Notes: generated by a model from the letters alone, not told the origin. Numbered from the stretch's first letter, positions 39,201 to 51,000 are shown. The stretch is DNA of 64,000 bases from Hexactinellida sp. DTS-2022 (GCA_028753945.1 JAPNXP010000004.1:5518001-5582000); one strand, 5' to 3'. Program-made: numbers and translations.

Positions 39201-41408
39201 TAAGCTCGAGGTGGATTTAGAGCGAGTTGTATTTCCCTTCGATTCAAGTTTGGAATATTTAGTGTCCAATTCGTCATCGCTTGACTGGTTACCTCTAGAC
39301 CGCCTTGGAATGACGAATTTCTTAACTGTCTGCTTGGGATCTACAGGGAGTTATCAATAGAGACATTCGGACGTGTCAGAATCCTGAATACCTTCTGAAC
39401 TTGAGTTAAGTTTGATATTTTGTAAATCCTGTCGTGTTGGGTTAACTGACTCCTCGCCACTTGATGAGTCCCAAAAACACATTTTCTGACCGCTATTTTG
39501 TTGTTCGATTGTTCCACTGTATTCTGGCATTCTCTCAACACTGGTAAAAAACAACAACAACAACACGTAAACAACAACATTCTTTATATCCCAAATATTC
39601 CATTTTTACCTGTTTGTCAACATTTCATAAAAACTTGATTTCCTGGATAATTCCTGAAAAGATAGGTGTCAATATATGTATATATATTCACACCACGGGC
39701 AATGACCAGTTTATTTACCACTTCAGAACATTCAGAATCAGAATCAAAGAATCCTGTCCCCTTTGTTTTATTTTTAGCCTCGAAAGCGACTTTTGGACTG
39801 ACAGGAGGGGTCCCGAAGGGGCTGGGGGGATTGTACTCCGGACTCGAAATGTCCATCAAGTTCTCATCCAGTGTGACACCTGCCGGATTGTCTCTGGAGT
39901 CATATTTATGTCTGTGATGCTTTTTGAAGGTCTTAACTCTCGGATCCCTAGAGAAGAGGTCTGGTGAATAATCAACTCAGAAATGACAAACTTATGCCCA
40001 TCACAATCATATGGCATTTGTACCAGTGTATTATACAGCCGTTTGTAAATATGCTCCTAATCCTGGTCTGATCTAATTTTCATACGCCTAAATCACAAAT
40101 TAATGTTATGGTATATGAGAGGATTCCAATTAATCGCGCTCCTAAATTCAACTGTACAAATCAAGGAATTATCCTGGATAATTCCTTGATTTGTTACAGC
40201 TCTTTATAGGAAATGACAAGGCCTTGTTAGGAGATGATGTATATTTGTTCCCAAAAGGACAACTGGCTAATTCTATCACAGAGAATTATTCTTGACAATT
40301 TGAGAACCCAAGATTATAAGGCAAAGTTCTGATGTATTATTTGAGATGATACACGTATATTCTGCTGGCGTATACAGGAATATCCAATGAGTCAATGATA
40401 TCTAATGGTTGGGGGCACATTTATTGAGGTACCAAAAAGATATTTCTGAAATGTAATCGTATTTCAACAATCAGCATCTCCACTTGAAAACGATTCGGGG
40501 TGCCATGGCCTCCTAGCCCACCCATTGCTGCCACCAGAAGACACATAACAGACACACTTTCTACAGGTGTCAAGTGGAATGGGACACCCTTGGAGAATAC
40601 TACAGTAAAACCTTCAGAAAATGAACACCCTGGGGACCAGCCAAAACGTTCACTTTTGAGAGGTGTTCACTCTTCATGATTTATCAGAACGTGTGTCTAA
40701 AGCAATGGGAATTTGGGACCGAGAAAAGTTCATATCTTGGAGTTGTTCATTTCTTGAAGGTGTTCACTTTTGGAGGTTTTACTGTATATAAGGAGAGGTC
40801 TCTATATACCCCTGATACCCTGTATATAGGGTGCATCCAAGGAAATATCTTGGAAAAAAATTGAAAATTGGATCAGACCAGAATTAGGAGCGTGTTTACA
40901 GATGACTGATATACACTGGTTGCATCTACCTTGGCTGCAGTTTGAAGTTGGGATCAGCTGTGAATTCCCTTCTCCCTTGTTCAGTTCTAATGTCCAACTG
41001 GTAGGATTTCCTGGGTCCGGAGTCCCACCGTGTTGGTTTCTTCAAAGCAACATAGGAATCCGTCCTAAGCTCGTTCTCAGAGAATCTGGTATCGGAACTA
41101 TAAATAGGCTCAGGACTGAAATGGTGTGAGAAGACAGTTCCTTGGTTCCAGTTCTGTTTATGATCCGGTGAGTTCGGTTCCGATTCACCGGAGTCCAAAC
41201 AAATGATAGGGGACTGTTCTGCTCTCTGTAAATACTCACTTTCCACCGTTCCTAAGTCATAGAGGTACTCCACTATAGGAATTCCATCGATAACGGTTGT
41301 AACCGAAGGGAGACTTGGGGCGAGTGTCCTCTTTGGTTGGGGATCGGTGACATCGAGTTTTTTTAGTTTCAGTTCCGGAACTCGTTTTTTTGGGGGCAAT
41401 TGTATCAT
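33290..41408 (-). CDS. ZCCHC7-like: Zinc-knuckle protein of the ZCCHC7/Air type (TRAMP-like), Asn-rich tail
   Basis: Eleven exons fit in phase: 41408-40930, 39947-39692, 39533-39392, 39340-39192, 38365-38276, 37147-37007, 36374-36303, 35806-35693, 35416-35162, 34783-34487 and 34138-33290, about 947 residues. Four zinc knuckles run across exons 6-9: CIYCGDRGHASNDTC; CSLCFKIGHNFREC; CMRCRISCHEKNC; CCNCAKFGHVFFQC. Their close spacing, the CF-x-x-GH wording and the following RYFHIP region match ZCCHC7 and yeast Air1/2, the RNA-binding subunits of the TRAMP polyadenylation complex that feeds RNA to the nuclear exosome. The N-terminal half is acidic and Ser-rich. The last exon carries an Asn/Gly/Thr/Ser repeat of about 75 residues and then a Lys/Arg-rich stretch. 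Exon 2 and 3 edges (39692, 39533) are the least certain. The intron between exons 3 and 4 is 51 nt. Introns hold several MITEs. Confidence 0.8.
34859..35127. mobile_element. Pogo-like MITE in zinc-knuckle intron 9
   Basis: Starts taCAGTAGAACCTCGTTAGTAAG and ends CTAACGAGGTTCTACTGta. A second partial element (rows near 34981-35060: 'aacacggttaatacgaacactatttcagtcccc') completes the right half, so this may be two overlapping insertions. Confidence 0.7.
35440..35670. repeat. A/T run and (TTTG)n tract in zinc-knuckle intron 8
   Basis: A run of 17-18 A followed by T is next to about 190 bp of tttg/ttgtttg repeats. On the transcribed strand these read CAAACAAA and lie just ahead of the exon 9 acceptor cctgtctatag. 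Confidence 0.85.
36413..36960. mobile_element. Three-level nested transposon cluster
   Basis: Outer: a pogo-like MITE starting at 36413 (taCAGTAGACTCTCGTTAGTAGG) whose right end is at 36942-36960 (ACTAACAGAGTCTACTGta). Inside it, from 36571, is a second TA-flanked MITE (taCAGTGGATGCCGGTTATAAG). Inside that, at 36659-36852, is an hAT-like element. The insertions happened in that order. All lie in zinc-knuckle intron 6. Confidence 0.8.
36659..36852. mobile_element. hAT-like element with exact 8-bp target duplication
   Basis: Ends CAGGGGCGCCCGCAGG and CCTGCGGGCGCCCTTG are inverted repeats. The 8-bp target tatggcaa is duplicated at 36651-36658 and 36853-36860. The interior is AT-rich with 'gatgtacgcaca' and 'gtgcgtatagtgcgta'. 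No coding capacity. Confidence 0.9.
37179..37332. mobile_element. hAT-like element next to zinc-knuckle exon 6
   Basis: Ends GAGTGGTTCCCAACCTGGGGTCC and AAAAGGTTGGGAATCGCTG, interior 'gggggtccaca'. The target cattaata is duplicated at 37171-37178 and 37333-37340. It lies in intron 5, its target copy about 20 nt upstream (in transcription) of the exon 6 acceptor. Relatives: 29217-29292 and 38914-39035. Confidence 0.9.
37351..37531. mobile_element. MITE of the AACCGGTTT family
   Basis: Starts about taCCGTTGAAACCGGTTTTTTCTAACC and ends GAAAAAACCAGTTTCGAGTTTCGACTa. The interior is like 19605-19777. Confidence 0.7.
38914..39035. mobile_element. Diverged hAT-like element
   Basis: Begins TAGTGGTTCCCAACCTGGGGTCCACA and continues with 'gggtccacagaatgtttggga' and 'gtccacggttgaaaaagga'. 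The right end is degraded. It lies in zinc-knuckle intron 4. Confidence 0.65.
40025..40195. mobile_element. GCGCGAG-element copy in zinc-knuckle intron 1
   Basis: 'cagtgtattatacagccgtttgtaaatatgctcctaat' to 'aaggaattatcctggataattccttg' matches the family at 11848-12020 in reverse. A short duplicated end (aaggaattatcctggataattcctt) forms a perfect small palindrome. Confidence 0.65.
40601..40786. mobile_element. Pogo-like MITE (CAGTAAAACCTCC family)
   Basis: Starts taCAGTAAAACCTTCAGAAAATGAACACC and ends GTGTTCACTTTTGGAGGTTTTACTGta. The interior has 'ctggggaccagcc' and 'tgttcacttttgagaggtgttcact'. A different end word from other families, but the same layout and TA target. Confidence 0.8.
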
Positions 41409-42258
41409 CTCTCATGAATGAGTATTTGTAGGCTTTTGTCTTTTATACTCTGTTATTCGATAGCAAACTGGCAACCACTTGCGTGTCATTAGTGTGTGGT
41501 TCGTATTAGGTGTATTTATAGCTCTGATAGTCACATATCAATTGTTCTGTTTTATAAAAAGTAGATGTGCATATTCCGATAGCATCTTGGTAACAAAATT
41601 GGTAATAGAAATGCTGAATTCTAATGTATCTCTACAATATAGTATTTTGCTATCCTCATCAAATTTGGGCGCCAAATCTTGCATTCTTCTACCAAATGTT
41701 GAAGTGGAACTATAAAATCTTATCAACAAGTAAGCTCGCTTGGAATAGCATTTGTAGACTAGTGGATAAGTGATATTATTTGTTGTGGTTGACTATTAAT
41801 TACATTTCTGTAGTATAACCGCATAAACGGGAATTTAGCTGAACCAACACTTTTCTTTGTTCACCAATAAGCAGACTTTGGTTATAGTTGCATTTCCAAA
41901 TCTGTTCATAATCCATAATTCCCCATTATTTGTTTAGAATCCTTAGTTATAATATCCAATGCTAATAAAGTGAAAGTGTTTGATTGTAGTTGATTGTGTT
42001 TCGTATAAAAGTATCAAAAATTAACTTTCAGTTTCAGTACAAAGAATATAACTATTTTACAAGAACTGAGCTTGCTTTTATAGTCCAGTACATAGCCTAT
42101 TCGCGGCTTGTATTCATTGGTCAAATTACTCATTAGTTGCATTTCTGTTATTACATATAAATATGACGAATTAGTTATAAGAACAGTGTGTAATATTGGA
42201 ACTATAATACTATAGCCATTCTATTTAGGCAATAATTCATTTCCTATAATAACAATAT

Positions 42259-42407
42259 GAGTTTACTTATCCACCGATCATCGGCGTTTGTATTAAAAAA
42301 CCTGGCTACTTTCTCCGATTGTTTTTTATGTTTATAAAAAACGCCATCGGTAGAAACTAGCCAGGTTATTTAATACAAACGCCGATGATCGGTGGATAAG
42401 TAAACTC
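42259..42407. mobile_element. Mutator-like fold-back MITE with 9-bp target duplication
   Basis: The 149-bp element begins GAGTTTACTTATCCACCGAT and ends ATCGGTGGATAAGTAAACTC. The arms stay complementary through 'catcggcgtttgtattaaa' and 'aacctggcta', leaving a short loop. The 9-bp target taacaatat is repeated exactly at 42250-42258 and 42408-42416. A 9-bp duplication with long inverted repeats starting with G is typical of Mutator-like elements. Confidence 0.88.
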
Positions 42408-42535
42408 TAACAATATTTAGATAATTACCCATAGAATAATTATTTATCCTTGGTACATACATGTCACGCTTTGGGACCATTTGTATATACAAAGGATGAT
42501 CTGTCACTCATTAATCCCCTTGGAAGCGTTACTTA

Positions 42536-42637
42536 TACAGTAGACCTGTATAATCCGACACCCGTTGGGATAAGGGAAAAGTGTCGGTTCTGCTGAATTC
42601 CGGATTATAGAGGGTCGGATTATGCAGGTCTACTGTA
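42536..42637. mobile_element. Pogo-like MITE (AATCCGACAC family)
   Basis: Starts taCAGTAGACCTGTATAATCCGACACCCG and ends CGGATTATGCAGGTCTACTGta. The interior is 'ggataagggaaaagtgtcgg'. A related degraded copy is at about 38648-38810. Confidence 0.8.
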
Positions 42638-43259
42638 CAGATAATCTGATCAGTATCTAGCTTTGTACATGGTTCCACTGTTATATGTGTTGGCGAATAA
42701 ATCAGATAATATTTGCGCGCCTATACCAGGGCATAAGTTGGTTTCAGTTCCATAAGGAGTTACAGATCCCATAAACACACATCAGCATTATAGGGGCGCA
42801 TTTGATTAATTAATAAAACCCCATAATAACCTTGTTTTGATATCTGAATTTATTTTGTCGGCTAATTTGCTTTTTTTTACAGAAAATAATATTTAGTTGT
42901 ATTTTAATGTTCTCAGTGACAGTAAACATACAGAATTTCCTAAATAAATGTAATTACACTTCAGTTATCATTATCAAACATGCAACTAATGCATTAATTT
43001 GATCATACAAATGCATTTTATTGACCCAGCCCTATTCGGGGAAATACGGTAGTAAGATTTCTAATTAGAACCTATTTAATGCAACTAAGCATTGCCCGTT
43101 TATCCTATTGCTTCCGTACAAAACGTAGCATAAAATAGGCCACTAAAGACTTTATTTAATTATCTAGCTAGTTAAGCTTTATCACCCCTAATTTGCTAGG
43201 TAGACAATTGTATTCATATTATGGATTATGCCACTTTGTGCCATTAATAGGTCATGCGT

Positions 43260-43550
43260 CACTCCTAATCAGTGTATTATACAGCCATTTGTAAATAAGC
43301 TCCTGATTAGTGTATTATAGTGTATTATTAGTGTATCAGTGTTTTACTACTGTATAAATCAGTGTATTATACAGCCATTTGTAAATACGCTCCTAATCCT
43401 GGTCTGATCCAATTTCCATACGCCTAAATCACAAATTAATGTTACGGTATAGGAGAGGATTCCAAATTTTCGCGCTCCTAATTAATATTTCTAAAATCAT
43501 GCTCCAAAAGGAGCGTCTCGCACTCCTGGATAATTCCTTGCTCGAGACAC
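43260..43550. mobile_element. GCGCGAG-element copies, partly tandem
   Basis: The end word 'cagtgtattatacagccatttgtaaata(c)gctcct' occurs twice (43270 and 43363), the second followed by a full copy to 'ctcctggataattccttg' at 43550. Family as at 11848-12020. Confidence 0.7.
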
Positions 43551-44286
43551 AACTTTTATGTCACATTATTATCCTATTTTCAGAGTATGTAAGATAGTTG
43601 ATACTCTATTATTAATTTATTATAATAGCATGTGAATACCTAGATAATCACGTGTAATTGAAAGTACAGGTATAATGTATCTACATAGTAACAGTAGTAG
43701 TTATATGGAATTTTTCTTAGAATTATAGTAGAACTATTTCTTTTTCTAAATATGGGATTAACCAGTTAGATTACGAAGTTTAAGTAATCTAAATTAATTT
43801 GAATTTATTTATAGTTTCCTGAAATTATATATTTGGAAAAGTAGATAAATTGTTTATAAGTTTGATTATTTGTTAACATACTTAATATTTGTATAATAAA
43901 CATATTGCAATTAACCAGTTTAACTACTAAAATGACATAATTTCTTGTTATAATTGCTAATTAATTAAGGTTTAATTAAATTCTACTTGTTTACGTGACA
44001 AAATGTTTCATTTTAGTATGCCAGGTGTTCATATTACTATGATTAATTATAAGAATTTTCCATTAAAAATGTGTTGAACTTTAACCATCAAATTAGAGGT
44101 GTTTGTACCTCATAAACTTTGCTAAATAAATGTGACCTAATGTTTTAATATTTGTGTAACAAATAAACATATTTATGTTGCAAGCAATATGATTGTTTCT
44201 TATTTATAATATGAATATATGTTAATGGTCAACATAGTGCAAATGAATAGAATATCAAATTGAATATCGACAGTCTATCATTTGCC

Positions 44287-44325
<39 letters not shown>

Positions 44326-44334
44326 GATAAGTGA

Positions 44335-45459
44335 TTAATCATGTGAATACACCACATTGTAGTGTCGGTCATCCTCTGCACTAAGTGGCACGATAGGTGT
44401 CTCAGGTGGGAGAGATGTGTCCTCCATGGGGGGGTACAGGGTCTCGAAATCTGCCTCCCCGAGGGACTTCAGTCTGAAGGCGCGAATTCTTAGGTTTAGA
44501 GCGCGACCCAACAGGAACATCTCAATCTGTAAATAGTAAACAAATAGGTAAACAAGTAGGTAAACAAATAGGTAAACAAGTAAGTAAACAATAAACAAAT
44601 AGATAAACAAGTCAACTAATAGGTAAACTAGTAAACTAATAAATAAACAAGTATATAGACAAGTAAACAAACATGTAAAACAGTAGAACCTCGTTAGTAC
44701 GAACAAGGTTAATACGAATTTCTGGATAAGACGAACAAATTTGTACCGTCCGTTGGTATTCGTATTAACGAGGTTCTACTGTACTTATTTACTTATGTGT
44801 TTACCTGTTTACTATTTACAACAACAACATACCTGTTCTAAGCCTAGAGAGTCCCCTACCAAATTGAGATGGTGTTGAAAGAACTCATTAAGGGACCCCG
44901 AGTTGTCCCTAAGTGTGAACAACAGGAACCACAGGGGTACATCCTGTCCTGTGTCCTGTCTCTTGTACAGGTCTGCCGCTTGAGAGAACATTAAGAACTT
45001 AACGAACTCAACTAGTTTAGCGTCGGTCTCAAAGAACTGATCTCTCTCTCTATTGAGCTCCTCTACCAACCAGGCTCTCTTGTTGCCAGCCCGCTGGGTC
45101 TTAAGACTCTCCACCTATAGGATAGTATAGTCATGTGGTGTTGTTGTTGTTGTTGTTGTTGTTTATATACATACAGTAGAGTCACGTTGGTAGGAACACG
45201 GATAAGGGGAATATTGGTTAAGGAGTACAAGGTTAATTCCCCTAGCCTATACAAATGCATGCAAGTGACTCCGGTTAATACGAATTCCGGATAATACGAA
45301 CATATTAAGACGGTCCCCTGGTGTTCCTATTAACGAGAGTATACTGTTTGTTAGTTAGTTAGTTTGTTTGTTTGTTAGTTTGTTAGTTAGTCTGTTTGTT
45401 TGTTAGTTTGTTTGTTAGTTAGTTTGTTAGTTAGTCTGTTTGTTAGTTAGTTAGTTAGT

Positions 45460-45490
<31 letters not shown>

Positions 45491-46769
45491 CTTACGGTCT
45501 GATAGAATGTCTCAATGCACCCCCTCAGAGCCTGTAGAGTTGTCTTCCCCGCCCGCATGCGAGGATTCTGTCCAAAGCTCCACTGCTTAAGAATAGCCCC
45601 ATGGTCCCTGTGTACCTCCTCGAGCCGCCCCATGGCATCATCCATGGTTGGGTACACGAGTAGGACTGTACGGGAGAGATCGCAGAAAGTGAGAAGCTGG
45701 AATAGGGCAGATCTGAGCGCGCAATAGTTGTCACCTCGGATCCTACGGATATAGGGGTACCCTCTCTCCTTTATACGACTGTAGCCCTAAACAACAACAA
45801 CAACAACATAAACAACAACAACAATATAAACAGGAGTCTAAAATAAGTAACCTATGTCACGGTTTTAATCATTTTAGAATTAGTTTGAGTTCATTTAGAC
45901 GCGCCTAAAATAATCAATTTATATTCCGTCTATGAAAGTATCTCGATTTTCGTGCGCCTAGAAAGTTTTCTATCAAATTTACTCGAAAGTTTTCTATCAA
46001 ACTTATGCGCTTCAATGAAACCTTGTTTTCAGGTACCCCTTTGGAAGTGTTACGTAACCTTATACGTTATACCCTTGCCCCTATGTGTGAAATTGTGTCG
46101 AGTGCCCTGGGTACAAACTTACGTTTTTCATTCTGACAGCGTTCGGCTTCTGTGTCTGCCACTCGTTGTGTGCGTACGCCTCTATGTCCGTCTCCGCTTC
46201 TATGGAGCAGCGCTTTATCTTTATAGCTCCGTATATAGCCAGGGAGGGCTGGGATTCCGTCTAGAGAGAGGTAAACAAATGGGTAAACAGGTAAACAAAT
46301 GGGTAAACAGGTAAACAAATGGGTAAACAAACAAATACACAAATAAACTAACAACAAATAAACTAGTAAATATATACTACAGTGAACACCGTTATAAGGA
46401 AGGGATTTACAAGGTCCCAAGGACTTCGTTATAACGAGAGTTGACTGTAAGTAAACTAGTAAATAAACAAACTTGTTTACGAATGACTGCCCTAGTTACG
46501 GCTATACAACATAGGAATGTATTTATTACCTTAGTAATACTGCGCGGTTTGCTTGGTTCAGATTTCTTAAAAAAGCTGAAAATATATTTACAGATTCCTT
46601 CGTTCCTATTGGCGTATTTTATACTTGGTTCCGGTTCGCCTCCAATGGAATGTGCCGCGGTTATAGGGTGTCTGGGCCTCTGGGACAGGGGGTTGGTTAA
46701 CTTCCGGTGTCCAAGGGACCACAATTCGTTATCACATGTGTCGTCAGTTTGTTCGGTTGAATAAGCCAT
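44335..46769 (-). CDS. OTULIN-like: OTULIN-type deubiquitinase (Met1-linked ubiquitin specific family)
   Basis: Five exons in phase: 46769-46530, 46260-46123, 45786-45496, 45114-44833 and 44526-44335, 380 residues. The OTU-type peptidase core is clear: IRRIRGDNYCALRSALFQ holds the catalytic Cys (C148 in this model), and AEDDRHYN near the C-terminus holds the His (H372) and Asn (N374). Between them are FVKFLMFSQAADLY, PLWFLLFTLRD, HHLNLVGDSLGLEQ and IEMFLLGRALNLRIRAFRL, matching FAM105/OTULIN proteins in order and spacing. OTULIN cleaves linear ubiquitin chains and restrains NF-kB signalling in vertebrates. Because the full triad is present, this should be an active enzyme rather than a FAM105A-like pseudoenzyme. 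The N-terminal exon is divergent. A second candidate first exon lies at 47496-47200. Confidence 0.93.
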
Positions 46770-47199
46770 TTTGTGCTTAGTTCTGGTTAGTATTAGAACT
46801 GTAACTATAAACCTATTTATATATTCGGAGAGCGATTGATGCAGTAGGCATATAATGAAGTGAAAGTGTAAGTGCGTAAGTGAATGGCATGCGTTTGTTC
46901 CGAAGTTAGTTTCATTCTAAAAACAAAATTATTTGCGAACTAATTCCTATTATGATTAGTTATTATACGTGATTATAGTGTTGTTCATTTCCTGTTGTAT
47001 TGACCGTATTTAGTTTGAGTCGTCATTTTATTATTTACTGCATAATACCAATTGTTAGTTCCATTTATGCTTATAATCTTTTATTTATGTGTAATAAGTG
47101 GTTTTAGCCTACCAGTAGTCTTTTATTAGAATCGATAATTCATTTGGAAAGCTAATATATTACGTTTAAACTATTTTTATTCACCAATGAAAAGCTTAC

Positions 47200-47496
47200 C
47201 TTTTGTGGAAGCCATCTATCCAGCATTCCTTTCTTCTTTTCCTTAGCAACCGAGTTGAATATAACATCAGTGCTCTGGAATGTGGTTCCCTGAGGTGTGA
47301 GGAGTTCCCCCCGCCCCCCTTGGGTATCCGGGTTCCTATTTGGAACCATTGACCTGGTTAGTTCCGGTAAGGGCAGCTTGCTTACTTCTATAGAGTGTCG
47401 TCTCATTGTAGCAGTTTGCTTTCCGGAGACTGTACTATTATGTGCAGAGAGAAATACACGAGTATTTCGCTTGTTATTATTCAAAAGCTTGTTCAT
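47200..47496 (-). CDS. Alternative first exon of the OTULIN-like gene
   Basis: Open frame of 99 codons beginning MNKLLNNNKRNTRVFLSAHN and ending LDRWLPQK, followed by a strong donor (gtaagc). It ends in phase 0, as does the exon at 46769-46530, so either can join exon 2 at 46260 without changing frame. No downstream exon other than the OTULIN ones lies before 46769, and no in-frame acceptor was found ahead of the 46769 start. The peptide is basic with Ser/Thr and has no recognised domain. It could also be the start of an unrecognised short gene. Confidence 0.6.
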
Positions 47497-48041
47497 GTTT
47501 TCTGTTCAATTGAGTTTTGAATTCAATTTATAACTGAAGATGTGCATATCTATCTAGCAAACGGTTACTATGGTTAGCTGAATATTTGCATTTAGTGGAA
47601 TTTATTAGTTTCAAATATAGTGTTGTTCTTCTGGTAATTAGATTATGTGTTTTCTTGCCGGATTTGTAGAATATATTTGGAACTTTTTGTAAGAAAGGAT
47701 ATTTAGTTCCGGTTATGATTATACTTCCAGAATTAATTTCATGAAATTAATTATCATTACTCCGTTCGTTATGTAACTAATTTATTACTTACTATCGTTT
47801 AAAGGCCGGATTTTGAGGTAAATGAGATGACTTTTATTGCTATTGTTCTTTTGTATTGTATTATCGTTATTGTTTATTAAACTGTAAACATACACTGTAT
47901 CATTTTTAATAATTTCAATATATTCTATTCACTTGTAATTGATTCACAATATACAACATATAATTCTTCAAAACAAATAACAAACAAACAAACAAACAAA
48001 CAAACAAACAAACAACAACACTAAAAACAAAATAATGGAAT
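47497..48041. other. Intergenic AT-rich stretch
   Basis: This lies between the upstream OTULIN first exon and the end of the PPPY gene. It is AT-rich with a (CAAA)n run at 47985-48015. No element or exon recognised. Confidence 0.5.
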
Positions 48042-51000
48042 TCATTGAAAAGTCTTTATTTGTCTCCTGCTGTCTATGGGTTGGAATCCCCGCTTGTCTA
48101 TGATTGGTTGGTTATAGTAGCAACGGGGAGGGGGCGGTGGAATGTTGGGCTGAGTGACGCGACGGTTATCCGGGTACCTACCGTAACCAGGATACGTAAG
48201 GAATGTTGTTAAGCAATAGTTAGGTTAGGTTAGGTAGTATTGTTGTTGTTGTTATTGTTGTTGTATTGTTGCTGTTGTTGTTGTGATAACTTATTGGTGT
48301 TGTTGTTGTTGCTTTATTGTGTTATTGTTGCTGTATTGTGTTATTGTTGCTGTATTGTGTTATTGTTGTTGTTGTTGTTGTTACTATTATTGTTGTTGTT
48401 GTTGTTGTTACTATTATTGTTGTTGTTGTTGTTGTTATTGTTACTATTATTGTGTTGTTGTTGTTGTTGCTATTGTTATTGTGTTACTATTGTGTTGTTG
48501 TGTTATTATTGTGTTACTATTGTGTTGTTGTGTTATTATTGTGTTATTGTTGTTGTTGTTGTTATTGTTATTGTGTTACTATTGTGTTGTTGTGTTATTA
48601 TTGTGTTATTGTTGTTGTTCTGTTGTTGTTGTGTTATTGGGTTGTTGTTGTTGTTGTTGTTGTCATTGTTACTATTATTGTGTTGTTGTTGTGTTGTATT
48701 GTGTTATTGTTGTTGTTGTTGTTGTTGTGCTACCTGTAGTCCGCTTGGGGCGGGAGGCAGTGGTGGGGTACATTCTGGTACTCGGATACGACCCTCGGGT
48801 TCCGGTTGGTCAGAGACCCGGTCATGTGGTATGAGGGCATAGCGGTGACCTCTCTCTGATAGGACTCGGTTCCCTCGAAGGAGTCGAAAGGGGACTCCTG
48901 TCCCTGCTCGTAGGGCGGGGGGGCAGCTAGAGAGAGCATGTATAAGCACTGTATACTCACGTTATAACCAAGTCGGATATAACGAAGTACAGTAGATGCC
49001 GGATATAAGAACACCGGTTATAAGAATATACCGGTTATAAGAACATACCGGATATAATAACATTATATTGCATAATATTGGAAAACTGTTTTCATATAAA
49101 TACCTTGTATAACTTATGCCGGTTGTAAGAACATGTCGGTTATAAGAACATTATATGCAGTTCCCGACGATGTTCTTATATCCGGCATCAACTGTACCTG
49201 CTTATAACGAAGTCATTAAATGGTCCGGAAATCCTTCTATCTTATTACGTTATTAATACTTCCTTTAAAACGAAATGGATATAACGAAATTCCGCTTATA
49301 ACGAAGTCATTTATTATACGTATAAGTTATATAGCTTATAAGCTTTTGATTTTATTCGGGTTATAACGAACTCGGTTATATCGAGTTCTGCTTATAACGA
49401 AGTGAAACTACGGTCCCGAGCACTTCGTTATAACGGGAGTTAATTAACTGTATATTATTTTATAAATAGATTGCATAGCTAAGTCCTTTGCTGTCGTCAA
49501 GGAAGAACTTTTGTAAAAGATCATAAGTCATATTATTTTTAGCATTTTGATATTAAATAGAAAGTATTTGATTCTATGAAAAGTATATTGATTTATAACA
49601 AGTTAAATCACACATTCAATTTCTCCTGTTGCTAATGTAATTATTAATATCATTTGTTGTGTTATGCAATTCATTTGTTGGTATTTACTATTTACATATT
49701 ATCTAAGTGTCCCAAGGGTTTAAGTTAAGTTAATAAGTTATCCTTGTAATCACTGACTGTTAGACAATCAATTCAATATAATAATACCAATTTAATCTGG
49801 AACAATGCTAACTTTATAAAATATCCTTAATATTACACCCTGGCTCCTATAAACACTAATATACAGTTAACTCCGCTTAATCGGGTTACTTTGGTACAAG
49901 GGTAGTTTTATACGATTAATCGGAGAGTCCAATTAACCGAAATTATACTATTTAAGGGTATAACTATTATTATATACGTACGTAATACTACTATAGTATA
50001 CTATACTTCACGAGTGATATAAATACTTTTCAGACGTAATTTGACACAATTGACAGAATATTGACCCAATTAATTGAAATTTTGGATTTTTAAAAAGCGA
50101 ATATTGATTAAATAAACCCAAATTTGGACTCAAATTTCATAATTTTGACCCGATTAACCGAAAATATTTGTATTAGCTCATACAGGCATGATCCTGAAAA
50201 ATTGATCCCATTAACCATTGATCTCATTAACCATTGATCCCATTAACCAGTGGCCCATTAACCATTGATCCCATTAACCAGTGGCCCATTAACCATTGGC
50301 CCATTAAGCGGAGTTGACTACATACCTCTAGAATTTCTTTGTCTGTTGTTTTTCTCAAAAGTTTTATACAGTCTGTTTCCGACTATTTTCTGCACTAAAC
50401 TAACAGACTCGGTTGCCGCGGCATTATTCCCTTCCACAACTGATTGTGTCGGTCGAGCGTACACATGCTGGCAACTCGTGTCTCCCTAAATATTATGTAT
50501 TATATTAATCATATTTTCACACCTTAGGGTCCGTTCAAACGTTACGTAACGCTTCCAAGGGGGGGGTTAAATAATGTGTGACAAACCATCCTTTTTTATT
50601 ACAAAATACAGTAGAACCTCGTTAGTAGGAACACCAGGGGACCGTCAAAATGTATTCGCCTTATCCGGAATTCTTATTAACCAATATAATTTGTATTGAA
50701 AAGGCTTTGAAGGGGACTGAAATAGTGTTCGTATTAACCGTAATTTCGTACTAACGAGGTTCTACTGTATTCAAAATACAGTGACATATTAAAGGGTGTC
50801 TAATTTTCTGGAATTTCCAACGTTTGAACGGCCCCTAAGTGCTGTATGGTTTGTTGTTGTTTACTATAAAAGGTGTGAAAATACGATTACTCACCACTTC
50901 TCTACCGAGGGTGTGGTGTAGATGGTCGTGCGTACTTCCGGCCTTAACTTTCCGCTTTTCCCGAGTCCAACTAACTACGCTACCTATAACTACAGAATGT

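Larger units (their letters stand above)
41409..44334. other. Gene-free region with scattered MITEs
   Basis: About 2.9 kb between the start of the zinc-knuckle gene and the end of the OTULIN-like gene. Contents seen: a hairpin element at 42259-42407, a small TA-flanked MITE at 42536-42637, GCGCGAG-element pieces at 43260-43550, and an (AAC)n tract at 44285-44325. Short open frames here (for example 41479-41715) show no known motif and are not called as genes. The zinc-knuckle gene's promoter should be near 41410-41700. Confidence 0.6.

Noticed and set aside
39341..39580. Alternative frame of zinc-knuckle exon 3 (LRECQNTVEQSNNK...)
   Set aside because: It ends at a stop just at the next acceptor and does not join exon 4 in phase. 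The Ser/Asp-rich frame does.
41479..41715. 78-codon frame with a hydrophobic start near the zinc-knuckle promoter
   Set aside because: No splice partners, no homology recognised, and a competing frame on the other strand. Treated as chance.
48236..48842. Long Leu/Cys/Val-rich open frames of 140-200 codons
   Set aside because: They are translations of an imperfect (TTG)n/(TTA)n microsatellite in an intron, open in several frames at once. The last part only shadows PPPY exon 5 on the other strand.
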